This document shows positions 21,315-29,516 of a stretch of DNA of 64,000 bases, in pieces; positions within the stretch are counted from its first letter, which is position 1, and each line of letters begins with the position of its first letter. This DNA is from Shewanella putrefaciens. Lineage in GTDB: Bacteria > Pseudomonadota > Gammaproteobacteria > Enterobacterales > Shewanellaceae. Below the pieces are notes generated by a model. The model was not told the DNA's origin. It did not search any database and saw only the letters and a list, made by a program, of their open reading frames with translations. The translations under genes and the position numbers were made by a program. Location of the stretch: contig NZ_CP066370.1 of assembly GCF_016406325.1 (NCBI RefSeq), positions 992,001 to 1,056,000 on the forward strand, written 5' to 3'.

Positions 21315-21377
21315 TTTAAACTCCTTAATCTGGCAACTTGATCAGCGTGATGACTTGTAGATTAGTAGAATTAATTA

Positions 21378-21423
21378 ATTATAAAAAGCCATTCATATAG
21401 AACTTTTTTGAATAACTATGAGC
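21378..21423 (-). promoter_or_regulatory. candidate cysP promoter with CysB-like upstream sequence
   Basis: Reading the minus strand, TATAAT at 21383-21378 lies about 65 bp before the cysP ATG. Upstream of it is GTTATTCAAAAAAGTTCTAT, AT-rich sequence resembling CysB activation sites, with no good -35 element, as expected for an activator-dependent cys promoter. CysB control is known for these genes in enterics; here it is inference from position and base pattern. Confidence 0.35.
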
Positions 21424-21525
21424 GATTTATTTTATGCTATAAACAATATTCACCGTGTTTGTGAGAGATAACCCACTTAGAATAGGCTATTGCTTAGCTG
21501 TTTTATCAAGTAAAGGATAACCCTT

Positions 21526-22404
21526 GTGTCTGACTTCCCGACAATTGAAGCCTGTATTGGGCAAACTCCGTTAGTTCGCTTGCAGCGGCTTGACTGTGGT
21601 ACTTCCACTGTGTTGTTAAAGTTGGAAGGCAATAACCCCGCAGGTTCGGTAAAAGATCGCGCTGCACTTAATATGATTATTCAGGCCGAACTTCGCCAAG
21701 AGATAAGCCCTGGTGATACGCTTATTGAGGCAACGAGTGGTAATACAGGTATTGCGCTCGCGATGGCGGCGGCCATCAAAGGATACAAGATGATCCTGAT
21801 TATGCCGGAAAACTCGACTCAGGAGCGTAAGGATGCGATGCAAGCCTATGGCGCAGAACTCATGCTGGTGGATAATATGGAAACCGCGCGGGATTTGGCA
21901 TTGCGGTTACAAACCGAGGGTAAAGGTAAGGTGCTGGATCAATTTAATAACCAAGATAACGCTAATGCGCATTTCCTCACGACAGGCCCTGAGATTTGGC
22001 AACAAAGCCAAGGCAAGATTACCCATTTTGTGTCCAGCATGGGGACAACGGGCACCATAATGGGCGTGTCTAAATACCTTAAAACTTGTAATCCTGATAT
22101 CACTATCGTCGGCCTTCAGCCCGCCGATGGCAGTGCTATTCCTGGGATTAGGTGTTGGCCGCAGGCGTATTTGCCGGGTATTTTTGATGCATCCCGTGTT
22201 GATGTCGTCATGGATATTGAAGAGCAAGATGCAAAAGCCATGGCGAGGACTTTAGCGCGGGAAGAAGGGATTTGTGCAGGGGTCAGTTCGGGCGGTGCTG
22301 TGTTTGCAGCACTGGAGATAGCTAAACAATATCCGGATTCTGTAGTCGTAGCGATTGTTTGTGACAGGGGCGATCGTTATCTTTCGTCAGGGCTTTTTTC
22401 CTGA
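21526..22404 (+). CDS. cysM: cysteine synthase B CysM
   Basis: PLP-dependent O-acetylserine sulfhydrylase, isozyme B, able in enterics to use thiosulfate as well as sulfide. 292 residues starting with GTG at 21526, preceded by AAGGAT. The PLP lysine is at about K43 in NPAGSVKDRAA; the phosphate loop EATSGNTGIALA, the substrate loop SSMGTTGTIMG and the C-terminal GICAGVSSGGAV are intact. Divergent from cysP, so uptake and use of thiosulfate are neighbours. A terminator follows. Confidence 0.95.
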   Translation: MSDFPTIEACIGQTPLVRLQRLDCGTSTVLLKLEGNNPAGSVKDRAALNMIIQAELRQEISPGDTLIEATSGNTGIALAMAAAIKGYKMILIMPENSTQERKDAMQAYGAELMLVDNMETARDLALRLQTEGKGKVLDQFNNQDNANAHFLTTGPEIWQQSQGKITHFVSSMGTTGTIMGVSKYLKTCNPDITIVGLQPADGSAIPGIRCWPQAYLPGIFDASRVDVVMDIEEQDAKAMARTLAREEGICAGVSSGGAVFAALEIAKQYPDSVVVAIVCDRGDRYLSSGLFS

Positions 22405-22446
22405 GTTCTAGACTTTTACTCCAAAAATATTAAGTGATATGAAATA

Positions 22447-22472
22447 AAAATGGGCGGAGATACGCCCATTTT
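22447..22472. terminator. bidirectional Rho-independent terminator, cysM / DUF4136 gene
   Basis: AAAATGGGCG at 22447-22456 pairs perfectly with CGCCCATTTT at 22463-22472 around a six-base loop. A and T runs flank both arms, so it can serve cysM on the plus strand and the convergent lipoprotein gene on the minus strand. Confidence 0.85.
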
Positions 22473-22479
22473 AACCTGA

Positions 22480-23016
22480 TTATTTTTGGGGTGGGAACTG
22501 CGCCAAAATTCGGCTGACGGCTTTGGCCGTATCTTGAGCTTTTTTATCGCCACCAGTATCAAAATCAAAACTATCGCTCCCACGCCAAATCAACTTTTTT
22601 GTCTTAGGGTCCACAATATCTATCTGAATGGTTTGAATTTTAGCAGTATCACTCCCCAGTGGAACGCCAACACTGGTACCTATTCCAATCCCGCCCGAAC
22701 TTCCGAATGTACCTGTGCCTAATCCAATGGATAGTCCTGAATCTTTGGGCTTATCTTGGGTCAGTAAGGCGTAGGTGACATTAAAATCGGGTGATGTTGT
22801 ATTTTCAACAAAACCCTTTTGAGTCAATTGATCATTGATTTCTGTTTGAATACGCTGGGCACTTAGCGGATCGTCCGTTGGCTGTGGTGTGAGCTGGGTA
22901 AAGCTGCGTAGTGCGGCGAAGTCGTAATTGAGATCGTAATCGTTTTTCGGTTTACTGCTACAAGCGCTTAATAACACTAAAGCACTCAATAGTATGGCAA
23001 GGTAACGGTATCCCAT
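22480..23016 (-). CDS. DUF4136 family lipoprotein
   Basis: About 178 residues from the ATG at 23016 (MGYRYLAILLSALVLLSAC), which has GGAG eight bases upstream and opens with a lipoprotein signal peptide ending in the lipobox LSAC; a longer frame to 23133 adds only low-quality sequence. The body (YDFAALRSF...DPLSAQRIQTEINDQLTQKGF...DFNVTYAL...GTSVGVPLG...IDIVDPKTKKLIWRG) is the DUF4136 fold. Function unknown; members are small envelope proteins. Convergent with cysM. Confidence 0.85.
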   Translation of the reverse strand: MGYRYLAILLSALVLLSACSSKPKNDYDLNYDFAALRSFTQLTPQPTDDPLSAQRIQTEINDQLTQKGFVENTTSPDFNVTYALLTQDKPKDSGLSIGLGTGTFGSSGGIGIGTSVGVPLGSDTAKIQTIQIDIVDPKTKKLIWRGSDSFDFDTGGDKKAQDTAKAVSRILAQFPPQK

Positions 23017-23190
23017 GATAGAACTCCAAGTTGTACAAACTCTGTTCAATGTGCCTTGATTAAGGTTGTTACTGCAAGTACTTTTAGATAAGCATGTTGT
23101 ATTTGAATCGCTTTGAATGCAATAAAACGGCATCGTCTTAGCGCGCTGTGTTGAGTATGGTTGATTTTTAGTGAGGAATCGCAGCAGGTG

Positions 23191-23496
23191 ATGGAACAGT
23201 TAGCCTTTTTTGATATCCCCAGTCCTTGTATCGGAGTGTGTGCCACCGATGCGCGCGGTTACTGTAATGGTTGCCTGCGAAGCCGTGACGAAAGATTCAA
23301 TTGGTTAACCTTTTCAGATGCGCAAAAGTATGATGTCATTCGCCTGTGTACTCAACGTAAACGCCGTCGCCAGTTAGCGATGATGAAAGCAAGGCAAGCA
23401 CAAATAGAGCAAGAAAGGGCAGTGTTAAACCCACAGTTGAATTTTGAGCCTGAACCCGAAGCCGATCTGGATTTTGGGGACATCGAGCTAGACTAA
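23191..23496 (+). CDS. DUF1289 domain protein (cysteine-rich, Fe-S-like)
   Basis: About 101 residues starting at the ATG at 23191 (MEQLAFFDIPSPC); an in-frame TTG at 23161 is possible but less likely. The DUF1289 core is clear: PCIGVCATDARGYCNGCLRSRDERFNWLTFSD, with four cysteines spaced C-x3-C-x8-C-x2-C that could bind a metal. The C-terminal half is basic (QRKRRRQLAMMKARQ) then acidic. No enzymatic role is established. Confidence 0.85.
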   Translation: MEQLAFFDIPSPCIGVCATDARGYCNGCLRSRDERFNWLTFSDAQKYDVIRLCTQRKRRRQLAMMKARQAQIEQERAVLNPQLNFEPEPEADLDFGDIELD

Positions 23497-23582
23497 TAGG
23501 TTGAATTAACTTGTTTAACTCGCTTTTTACATTTGCGAGTGAGATGCATGAGTGACTTTTGTTTATCTAATCCTATTGCTTA

Positions 23583-24851
23583 TCACTGCTTACGTTTCTT
23601 TGGCCAGATTAAACTAAAGCGGGTATGTTGCGTATCGCTGACGACGCTTACATCCCCTTGATGGCGCTGCATAATACGTTTGATGATCGCCAGTCCCAAA
23701 CCGTGCCCTTTATTACCATTCTGCACCGATTGGCTGCGATAAAATGGCTCGAACACTTTGGGTAAATCCACCGCAGGGATAGATTCGCCATCGTTACTCA
23801 CACTTAAATTGACCCTATGCAGGGTCTGCTTAACCTCAATGATGATTTCAGTGCGGGCAAAGCGTTGTGCATTGGTCAGTAAATTCTGTAGCGCCCGTTC
23901 GATTAATGCGGGTTCTCCGAATAAGGGGAGTTTTTCGACTTCGGCCTTGAGCGTTATAGGCGTTGGACTTAAGGTTTCTAGACGCTTAATACTTTGATTA
24001 ATAAGATTAATTAAATCGTATTCGTCTAATTGAATTCCTTCTCGCTGGGACTCTAAGCTGGCGTAGGTTAGCAGTTCTTGAAGTAAGTCTTCCATTTCTT
24101 TGATGTCGAGCTGCATTTCGTCGAGAAAGTCTTGTCGCTTCTGTTCGTCCGAATCTGGCTGGCAATACATAGGCATAAGTGCAAGAGCGAATTTGAGCCT
24201 CGCCAGAGGCGTGCGGATCTCATGGGAAACCGCATTAGAGAGGTGTTTTTGGTTCTCAATCAAGGCGCTGATATGGCGCGCCATTTCGTTAAATGTATCG
24301 GCTAATGGTTTGACTTGTGATCGATTTGACAGGCTAATCTGAGTGTTCCATTTGGCTTCGCCAAATTCTTTGGTGGCCTTACGCAGTATGCTCAAATCCC
24401 GTGAAAGCGGGCCGACCCAAATTAGCGCAACAAGGGCGAGTGATAAATAAAAGAACAGAGTGAACAGGCTGCGAAGGTTGGCTCTGGGATCGATGTCCAG
24501 CGGCCCCGCCATTAAGACTTGATCGTCTACTCGAATAAATTGCAGCAAGCTATCATCATTGGCCGTGGTGGTGAACACCTTGCTTGTGCTTAACGCTTGA
24601 TTATCTGCCAGCGCGACTTGATCTGCATTGAGTAATTGCAGTGGCATCACCGGATTCGCTGGGATCGCCTCCAGATACCGTTGGCGGGTATCGGGAGGCA
24701 ATTGAGCTAATAATTGCGCTAATGCCACTAACGGCGCATCGAGGGCATTATTGTCATCCACATTTTTTTGCCACAGACTGTCGAGTGTCCAGCCGATGCC
24801 AAGAATGCTCAGGCTTAATAATAAATATAAGCTGATAAAGAGACGTTTCAC
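23583..24851 (-). CDS. sensor histidine kinase, RstB-like
   Basis: 422-residue inner-membrane sensor. Two membrane spans (about 5-23 and 128-146) flank a periplasmic domain of about 100 residues; a HAMP-like region follows (about 150-200). The phospho-accepting histidine is at about H210 in SNAVSHEIRTPLARLKFA. The N box (LIERALQNLLTNAQRFAR), G1 (SNDGESIP) and G2 (GHGLGLAIIKRI) ATP-binding motifs are all present, so it should be active. It starts 9 bp after the response regulator gene. Architecture resembles RstB; the signal is unknown. Confidence 0.88.
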   Translation of the reverse strand: MKRLFISLYLLLSLSILGIGWTLDSLWQKNVDDNNALDAPLVALAQLLAQLPPDTRQRYLEAIPANPVMPLQLLNADQVALADNQALSTSKVFTTTANDDSLLQFIRVDDQVLMAGPLDIDPRANLRSLFTLFFYLSLALVALIWVGPLSRDLSILRKATKEFGEAKWNTQISLSNRSQVKPLADTFNEMARHISALIENQKHLSNAVSHEIRTPLARLKFALALMPMYCQPDSDEQKRQDFLDEMQLDIKEMEDLLQELLTYASLESQREGIQLDEYDLINLINQSIKRLETLSPTPITLKAEVEKLPLFGEPALIERALQNLLTNAQRFARTEIIIEVKQTLHRVNLSVSNDGESIPAVDLPKVFEPFYRSQSVQNGNKGHGLGLAIIKRIMQRHQGDVSVVSDTQHTRFSLIWPKKRKQ

Positions 24852-24860
24852 TGTAGTAAC

Positions 24861-25574
24861 TTAGTTATTCCAAGCTTCTGGGGCAAATAGATAACCTTGT
24901 CCCCAAACGGTTTTAATTCTAAAAGGTGTCTCAATATTATCGTTGAGTTTTTTACGAAGTCTTGAGATCCGAACATCGATTTTTCGATCTTTACCGTCAA
25001 AGTCAATATTGAGCAGTAGCTGGTATATGTACTGGCGACTTAGCACTTGTCCCGCCTGTGAGGCCAGCAACCATAGCAGCTCAAATTCGTGGCTGGTTAA
25101 ATCGACTTCTTTATCGTCAAGTCTAATGGCATGGGTATGCGGATCGATACTGAGTTTGCCAAAGGTTAAACAATGGGATTCGGCCTGTGGTGGTTGATTT
25201 TGACGGCGTAGTAAGTTGTGAATTCTTGCCACTAATAGTGCAGGATCAACGGGCTTGACCACATAATCATCGGCACCCAATTCTAATCCTTTGATTTGAT
25301 CTTCAGTCGAACCAAGCGCGCTCATCAACAGTATTGGACCTGCAAAATAGTCAGGTAATTTTTCACACAGGCTCAGGCCATCCATGCCTGGCAGCATAAT
25401 ATCTAACAGTATGATATCGGGCTTATAGTTGATTAAACGCGTTAAAACAGTATCGCCGCGGCGTTCCACTTCGACATGCATGCCGTGGGATTTTAAGTAA
25501 TCGACGATTAAATTTGCCAGACGGACATCGTCTTCAACCAATAACACTCTGTGGGATGCTTGTGGGCTGGTCAT
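24861..25574 (-). CDS. OmpR/PhoB-family response regulator, RstA-like
   Basis: About 237 residues. Receiver domain at 8-120 with acidic pocket EDD, phospho-accepting D58 in DIILLDIMLPGMDGL, and the lysine in DDYVVKPVDP; C-terminal winged-helix DNA-binding domain (about 140-235) with DLTSHEFELLWLLA and KIDVRISRLRKKL. I start it at the ATG at 25574, which shares one base with the DUF3019 stop codon (TAATG). Partner of the kinase downstream. Three 10-bp-spaced TGTA repeats upstream of mipA are a candidate binding site. Confidence 0.88.
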   Translation of the reverse strand: MTSPQASHRVLLVEDDVRLANLIVDYLKSHGMHVEVERRGDTVLTRLINYKPDIILLDIMLPGMDGLSLCEKLPDYFAGPILLMSALGSTEDQIKGLELGADDYVVKPVDPALLVARIHNLLRRQNQPPQAESHCLTFGKLSIDPHTHAIRLDDKEVDLTSHEFELLWLLASQAGQVLSRQYIYQLLLNIDFDGKDRKIDVRISRLRKKLNDNIETPFRIKTVWGQGYLFAPEAWNN

Positions 25575-25987
25575 TAAAATAAACTCCAAGGGTTACGGTA
25601 ACGTCTGCGCACCTGAGGCTGTGAAGCTGACGTGATTTTAAGTTTGGCACCTGCCAAGGTTTGATTGCTCTCTTTACTCACCATGACAAATTGAATATCA
25701 GTCGAGGTGCTTACCTTAATATTGACAGTGCGCTGATTGAGCGAATCATTACACCATTTTGGATAAGCTGGATTGTCGGATAAAATGCAAACGAGCTCAT
25801 CGTTAGAGAGTTCCCACTGTAATTCCAGCGTGATCTCACAAGTTTGCTCATCATTGCTGGTAATACAAATTTCTGGTGTCACTTTCAGATTATTGTGCTT
25901 ATCAGATTTTGCCTGTGCGTTATTACTCCCAATTAAACCCAAGCAGAGAGTTAACACACAAAGCAAGTTAATCTGAGGGGGAGTCAC
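25574..25987 (-). CDS. DUF3019 family periplasmic protein
   Basis: 137 residues with a signal peptide (MTPPQINLLCVLTLCLGLIGSNNAQA). The mature part matches the DUF3019 family: LKVTPEICITSNDEQTCE, LELQWEL, ELVCILSDN, FVMVSKESNQTLAGAKLKI, in a beta-rich Ig-like pattern with four cysteines that could form disulfides. It starts 5 bp after mipA and its stop overlaps the response regulator start by one base. Function unknown; its place between an outer-membrane protein and a two-component system suggests an accessory role in sensing or in the output. Confidence 0.8.
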   Translation of the reverse strand: MTPPQINLLCVLTLCLGLIGSNNAQAKSDKHNNLKVTPEICITSNDEQTCEITLELQWELSNDELVCILSDNPAYPKWCNDSLNQRTVNIKVSTSTDIQFVMVSKESNQTLAGAKLKITSASQPQVRRRYRNPWSLF

Positions 25988-25992
25988 TAATG

Positions 25993-26859
25993 TTAAAACC
26001 TATAGGCTGCGCCAACAAAATACGTGCTGCTGTAGTCTTTATCAAGCAAGGGACTGGCGGCAATTTCATCGGAAATTTGAGTATAACGAACTGCCAATAG
26101 CAGATCCCAATTATCTGTTAATATATAGCGTACCGTGGCTTCAGCACCTTTATTCCAACCTGAACTGGCTTGATATTTCTGGCTCCAATAGGCATTTTCG
26201 CTTGGACGGATACCATAGTAATAATCCACGACATTTTGACTTTTCCAATCCAAGACTAAGGATAAATCGAGAATCCATTGATTTACATGCCAACCATAAG
26301 TCCACTTTACTTGTGCCTCTGAGCCAGAGTGCACACTGAACATATCGTGGGAATATGCCAATCTGATTGTACCTAATTGACTATAAATAAAGGCTTCTAT
26401 ACCACCGAGCATAGTAAAGTGGCGCGATTCTAATGAATTAAAGACAGGCTCAGGCTCACTGCTAATACTCAGTGCAGGACGATCTGTAAAATTGGTTGCA
26501 GTTTGCGAGCTGCGAGCAAGAAAGACATTTGAAGGATCCCAGCGATAAAAATAGGCTCTGTCCAAGCTATAACTTGTCACTACATTAACACTAAAATATT
26601 CTTGTTCAGTTAAACTGTAGCCAATATTGCCATTATCGAAAAACCAACGCTCGCCGTAGTAAGCGACTGTTGGGATGAAAAATGCTGGGATATCGTCAAA
26701 ATCCTTTAATGGATTGGTTTTTTGCCCCCATCCGATAGCTATGCCTAAATCCCAATTCCGCATTTCGATACACTCATGTTTCGTAGAGCATGTCTCTTTC
26801 GCCATTCCTACTAAGGGGATGCCGAGGGTGATTAGCAGGATAAGTAAAATACGATACAT
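25993..26859 (-). CDS. MipA/OmpV family outer-membrane protein
   Basis: 288-residue outer-membrane beta-barrel precursor: signal peptide MYRILLILLITLGIPLVGMA, then MipA/OmpV-type strands (RNWDLGIAIGWGQKTNP, DIPAFFIPTVAYYGERWFFDNGNIGYSL, ending in YFVGAAYRF with the C-terminal aromatic). E. coli MipA is a scaffold for a murein polymerase and hydrolase; Vibrio OmpV differs, so the family name does not fix a role. It heads the operon mipA - DUF3019 - regulator - kinase, all spaced 0-10 bp. Confidence 0.85.
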   Translation of the reverse strand: MYRILLILLITLGIPLVGMAKETCSTKHECIEMRNWDLGIAIGWGQKTNPLKDFDDIPAFFIPTVAYYGERWFFDNGNIGYSLTEQEYFSVNVVTSYSLDRAYFYRWDPSNVFLARSSQTATNFTDRPALSISSEPEPVFNSLESRHFTMLGGIEAFIYSQLGTIRLAYSHDMFSVHSGSEAQVKWTYGWHVNQWILDLSLVLDWKSQNVVDYYYGIRPSENAYWSQKYQASSGWNKGAEATVRYILTDNWDLLLAVRYTQISDEIAASPLLDKDYSSTYFVGAAYRF

Positions 26860-26952
26860 GATTAAGCGTTATGGGTCGAAGTCGTGATAAGTAGAAAAGA
26901 GATTAGCATTTTATGCTTCATTCGACAGAGGTTTAGCTAGTATGGATGCAAA

Positions 26953-27016
26953 ATGATACAGATGTCAGATGAATAGTAGCAATGAAATTTTTGTAACTCA
27001 CTGTATATAAATGTAA
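26953..27016 (-). promoter_or_regulatory. candidate promoter with three 10-bp-spaced TGTA repeats upstream of the mipA operon
   Basis: On the plus strand TGTAA (26992-26996), TGTAT (27002-27006) and TGTAA (27012-27016) occur with exact 10-base periodicity; on the transcribed strand they read TTACA, ATACA, TTACA. Immediately downstream on the minus strand are a -35-like TTGCTA (26982-26977), an 18-bp spacer and a -10-like TATCAT (26958-26953). Part of the array (TACATTTATATACA) is two bases off the enteric RstA consensus. OmpR-family regulators typically bind tandem repeats of this spacing. Confidence 0.45.
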
Positions 27017-27148
27017 AAATATAACCCCACCCATTTTTACGTGGTGATGTCGTTAGCCCTGAATGTTAATTTTTGTTGTTGTTTTGTGTCTTTTCGAGGC
27101 GTTATTGATGTGATAATTGTGTAAAATGCGCCTGTTTCACAAAATATT

Positions 27149-27174
27149 GTGCCATTCAATAGGATGAATGGCAC
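27149..27174. terminator. 10-bp perfect hairpin downstream of the 78-residue gene
   Basis: GTGCCATTCA at 27149-27158 pairs with TGAATGGCAC at 27165-27174 around a six-base loop. On the minus strand it lies about 60 bp after the small periplasmic protein gene and is followed by AATATTTTG, a weak T-rich tail. Probable terminator. Confidence 0.5.
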
Positions 27175-27235
27175 GGTAGTAAGCAGTGAAAGCTAAATGT
27201 ATAGGATCACGCTAAAGGAAGCGAATGAGTCAAGT

Positions 27236-27472
27236 TTAGTTGAGTTCTTTAATCGTTTGATAGCCCATTTCAGTCAATTGATCGTTTACACAATCGAGCA
27301 CATATTGTGGTAATTCAGCATTGTCTATTTGATCTTCAGATGCCATCTGTTGACATACCTCTGTCAACTGGGCAACGTCGGACGCAGGGGCTGGGGGGAG
27401 CGGGGATTCATTGGCAAATGGTGCAAAACTAACGAATACCGAAAGAGTGATAAGAGCTGATAACTTCTTCAT
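27236..27472 (-). CDS. small periplasmic protein, function unknown
   Basis: 78 residues. A clean signal peptide (MKKLSALITLSVFVSFAPFA, cleavage near FANES) is followed by a Pro-rich stretch and an acidic helical tail of about 45 residues with two cysteines (TEVCQQMA and VLDCVNDQ) that could form an intramolecular disulfide. The ATG is preceded by AAAGGAAATAAA. No known family recognised. It is monocistronic, with an AT-rich 760-bp upstream region and a hairpin downstream. Confidence 0.6.
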   Translation of the reverse strand: MKKLSALITLSVFVSFAPFANESPLPPAPASDVAQLTEVCQQMASEDQIDNAELPQYVLDCVNDQLTEMGYQTIKELN

Positions 27473-28234
27473 TTTATTTCCTTTAGTTATTGATTGTTAA
27501 CAACAGACTAAGATTTGTTCTCTTAATTCAATGTGCCAACAGCAGCAATTTATCACTGCTATTATTTTTTAGATATAAATAATTTTTAGCTAATTTGGTG
27601 AGTGAATTTTTCCGTGCTGTGCTCGTAAGTCGATATCATACTTTGGGGTATTTCTCAGACTATTTACAGGCTGTTGTCATCATACTGCCACATCTACCTT
27701 ATTCCAATTGACTATACCCATAATTCATTTTTATGCATTCGCTGTCTTTAAGCTATTGAGTTAGTAGCATGCGAAAAGTTCCATCTGCACTCGTTATTCA
27801 ATGGTTACTATTTTGTCAAAAGTGCGGTTTATGTCGTTTTTCTTACTTTATTGGGATGAAGTTAATAAATATCCCTGTTTATAGAAACGCTTGATCTTAT
27901 ATTTGGTATCGCTAAAAAAGTAAATTTTGAACCAATGCAAATATTGCGTAATAATCGCGATCTAAAGCACGTTCTGACTAGGGTTTACGGTAGTTATTTG
28001 AATCTAAAAAGAATATTTATTAATTAGAATGTTGAAATGCTAATTTTTATTTTATTTATTTCGTAATTGATTGATATTTATTGATTATTTTTGATTTTCT
28101 TGATGTTTTAAACTTTACGTTGCGAGTCATGTTTATGTCTACTAAAATGCGCCGCTCACAGAAACAGATAAGTGTGATGTATTTTATTAATATTTTGATT
28201 TTAATCAATTTAGTGACTCTCTAGGAGAACGGTA
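27473..28234. other. long AT-rich intergenic region
   Basis: About 760 bp between the small periplasmic protein gene and the acetate-transporter gene, which read away from each other. It is strongly AT-rich. Apart from the FNR-like box next to the right-hand gene I see no supported feature; a 41-codon frame at 27769 lacks a ribosome site. Confidence 0.6.
28195..28208 (+). promoter_or_regulatory. perfect FNR-type site upstream of the acetate-transporter gene
   Basis: TTGAT at 28195-28199 and ATCAA at 28204-28208 with four bases between: an exact match to TTGAT-N4-ATCAA. Its centre is only about 33 bp before the start codon. FNR-type activators sit near -41 from the transcript start, which would place the start inside the gene, so repression by the Shewanella FNR homologue EtrA is the simpler reading. 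Confidence 0.6.
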
Positions 28235-28798
28235 GTGTCGACAAAACTGGCTAATCCAGCCCCATTAGGTTTAATGGGTTTTGGTATGACGACGATTCTG
28301 TTAAATATTCATAATGCGGGATATTTCCCGATAGACTCTATGATCTTAGCCATGGGAATATTCTATGGTGGTATTGGTCAAGTCATTGTTGGCATTATGT
28401 GTTTTATGCGTGGGGATACCTTTGGGACCACGGCTTTTACATCCTATGGCTTGTTTTGGTTAACCCTTGTTGGATTAATTTTGATGCCGAATGCGGGCGT
28501 TGCGGCGAGCCCAACCTATTTTATGGGATGGTATCTGACGCTTTGGGGCATTTTTACAGCGTTTATGTTTGTGGGTTCATTACGATACCCAAGGGCTAAG
28601 CAATTTGTTTTTGCTTCACTCACGGTATTGTTCTTCCTACTCGCCGCTCGAGATTTTACGGGTAATGCCCTAATTGGCACTATTGCAGGGTTTGAGGGCA
28701 TTATTTGTGGTGCTAGCGCGATTTATTTTGCGATGGCACAAGTACTGAACAATGAATATGGCCGTACTATATTGCCGATTGGTGAGTTGAGAAAATAA
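28235..28798 (+). CDS. acetate uptake transporter family protein (GPR1/FUN34/SatP)
   Basis: 187-residue inner-membrane protein with six predicted spans. The family signature NPAPLGLMGFGMTTILLN is at residues 7-24, which fixes the start at GTG 28235 (ribosome site AGGAG nine bases upstream). Further family blocks are GGIGQVIVGIMCFMRG and FTSYGLFWLTL. E. coli SatP carries acetate and succinate with protons. A perfect FNR-type site lies just upstream and a strong terminator follows, so it is a single-gene unit probably tied to oxygen status. Confidence 0.92.
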   Translation: MSTKLANPAPLGLMGFGMTTILLNIHNAGYFPIDSMILAMGIFYGGIGQVIVGIMCFMRGDTFGTTAFTSYGLFWLTLVGLILMPNAGVAASPTYFMGWYLTLWGIFTAFMFVGSLRYPRAKQFVFASLTVLFFLLAARDFTGNALIGTIAGFEGIICGASAIYFAMAQVLNNEYGRTILPIGELRK

Positions 28799-28821
28799 TA
28801 TTTCGATCCGAGGCTATCGAC

Positions 28822-28847
28822 AAAAGGCTGATGAAAATCAGCCTTTT
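28822..28847. terminator. Rho-independent terminator after the acetate-transporter gene
   Basis: AAAAGGCTGAT at 28822-28832 and ATCAGCCTTTT at 28837-28847 form an 11-bp stem with a GAAA tetraloop, followed by more T. Flanking A and T runs let it act in both directions; the YcxB-like gene converges on it, ending 4 bp beyond. Confidence 0.9.
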
Positions 28848-28851
28848 TTGT

Positions 28852-29322
28852 TCAGTTTTTGGCTTTTATGTAGGCGATAGCTGAGTCATCTAAACAGCTT
28901 GAAGAGATATAACTGGTGCCTGCTTTATGGGTGATCAAAAAACCTTTTTCAGTTTCGTTAATACGGTATATATCCGTCCACAGTATTTGGCTATTAACAT
29001 ATTGTGATTGAGTGCGAATACCCTGTTCATCAATGGTTAGGGTAACGTCATTACTGGCCGCTTTACTCATCATTTGCCGCATCAGCCACCAAGCTTTATG
29101 GTATTTCACATTCAGCGCCTCAATAACGCCTAACCCTACGAAGAAGTAAGCTAAATACAGGCTAATGTCGGTGAAGATAAGCGCGATACCTATGAGTACC
29201 AGCCCAATCCCTTTGTAATAGGGTTTAAGTGTGGGAGCTGGGGTGACAGATTGAGTATAACATTCATCAAAATGCGCTTTATCTAGGATATAAGTTGTGG
29301 AATAGGAATAAGGCGTAGGCAT
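28852..29322 (-). CDS. YcxB-like membrane protein
   Basis: 156 residues. Two closely spaced membrane spans (about 37-68, GLVLIGIALIFTDISLYLAYFFVGLG) are followed by a cytoplasmic beta domain (VTLTIDEQGIRTQSQYVNSQILWTDIYRINETEKGFLI) typical of the YcxB-like C-terminal domain. Function unknown across the family. The ATG lies after a short AT-rich region; the gene stands alone and shares a terminator with the convergent transporter gene. Confidence 0.75.
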   Translation of the reverse strand: MPTPYSYSTTYILDKAHFDECYTQSVTPAPTLKPYYKGIGLVLIGIALIFTDISLYLAYFFVGLGVIEALNVKYHKAWWLMRQMMSKAASNDVTLTIDEQGIRTQSQYVNSQILWTDIYRINETEKGFLITHKAGTSYISSSCLDDSAIAYIKAKN

Positions 29323-29516
29323 AGTGTTATCTAATTAGAAACTCGCTTTGTGGCGGCTAGTGTAGCGATTTCCGCTTTCAAAGTAACGACTTTAAGCGTG
29401 AGTGCATGATGGCAAAGTGGACCTTTTTATCCACTTATGCCGATAAAGCCCAATCATATCGATAAATTATTTATGATTTGAGCCGAAAGTTGATATAGAT
29501 CCTCCGCTGTTATGCA

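Larger units (their letters stand above)
26860..27235. other. intergenic region upstream of mipA, contains promoter and a hairpin
   Basis: 376 bp without a convincing gene. It holds the mipA promoter candidate and, at 27149-27174, a perfect 10-bp inverted repeat listed separately. The remainder shows no reading frame with a ribosome site. Confidence 0.6.

Noticed and set aside
27769..27894. 41-codon frame with a C-x2-C-x2-C motif in the AT-rich gap
   Set aside because: No ribosome site and no recognisable signal; too short to trust without conservation.
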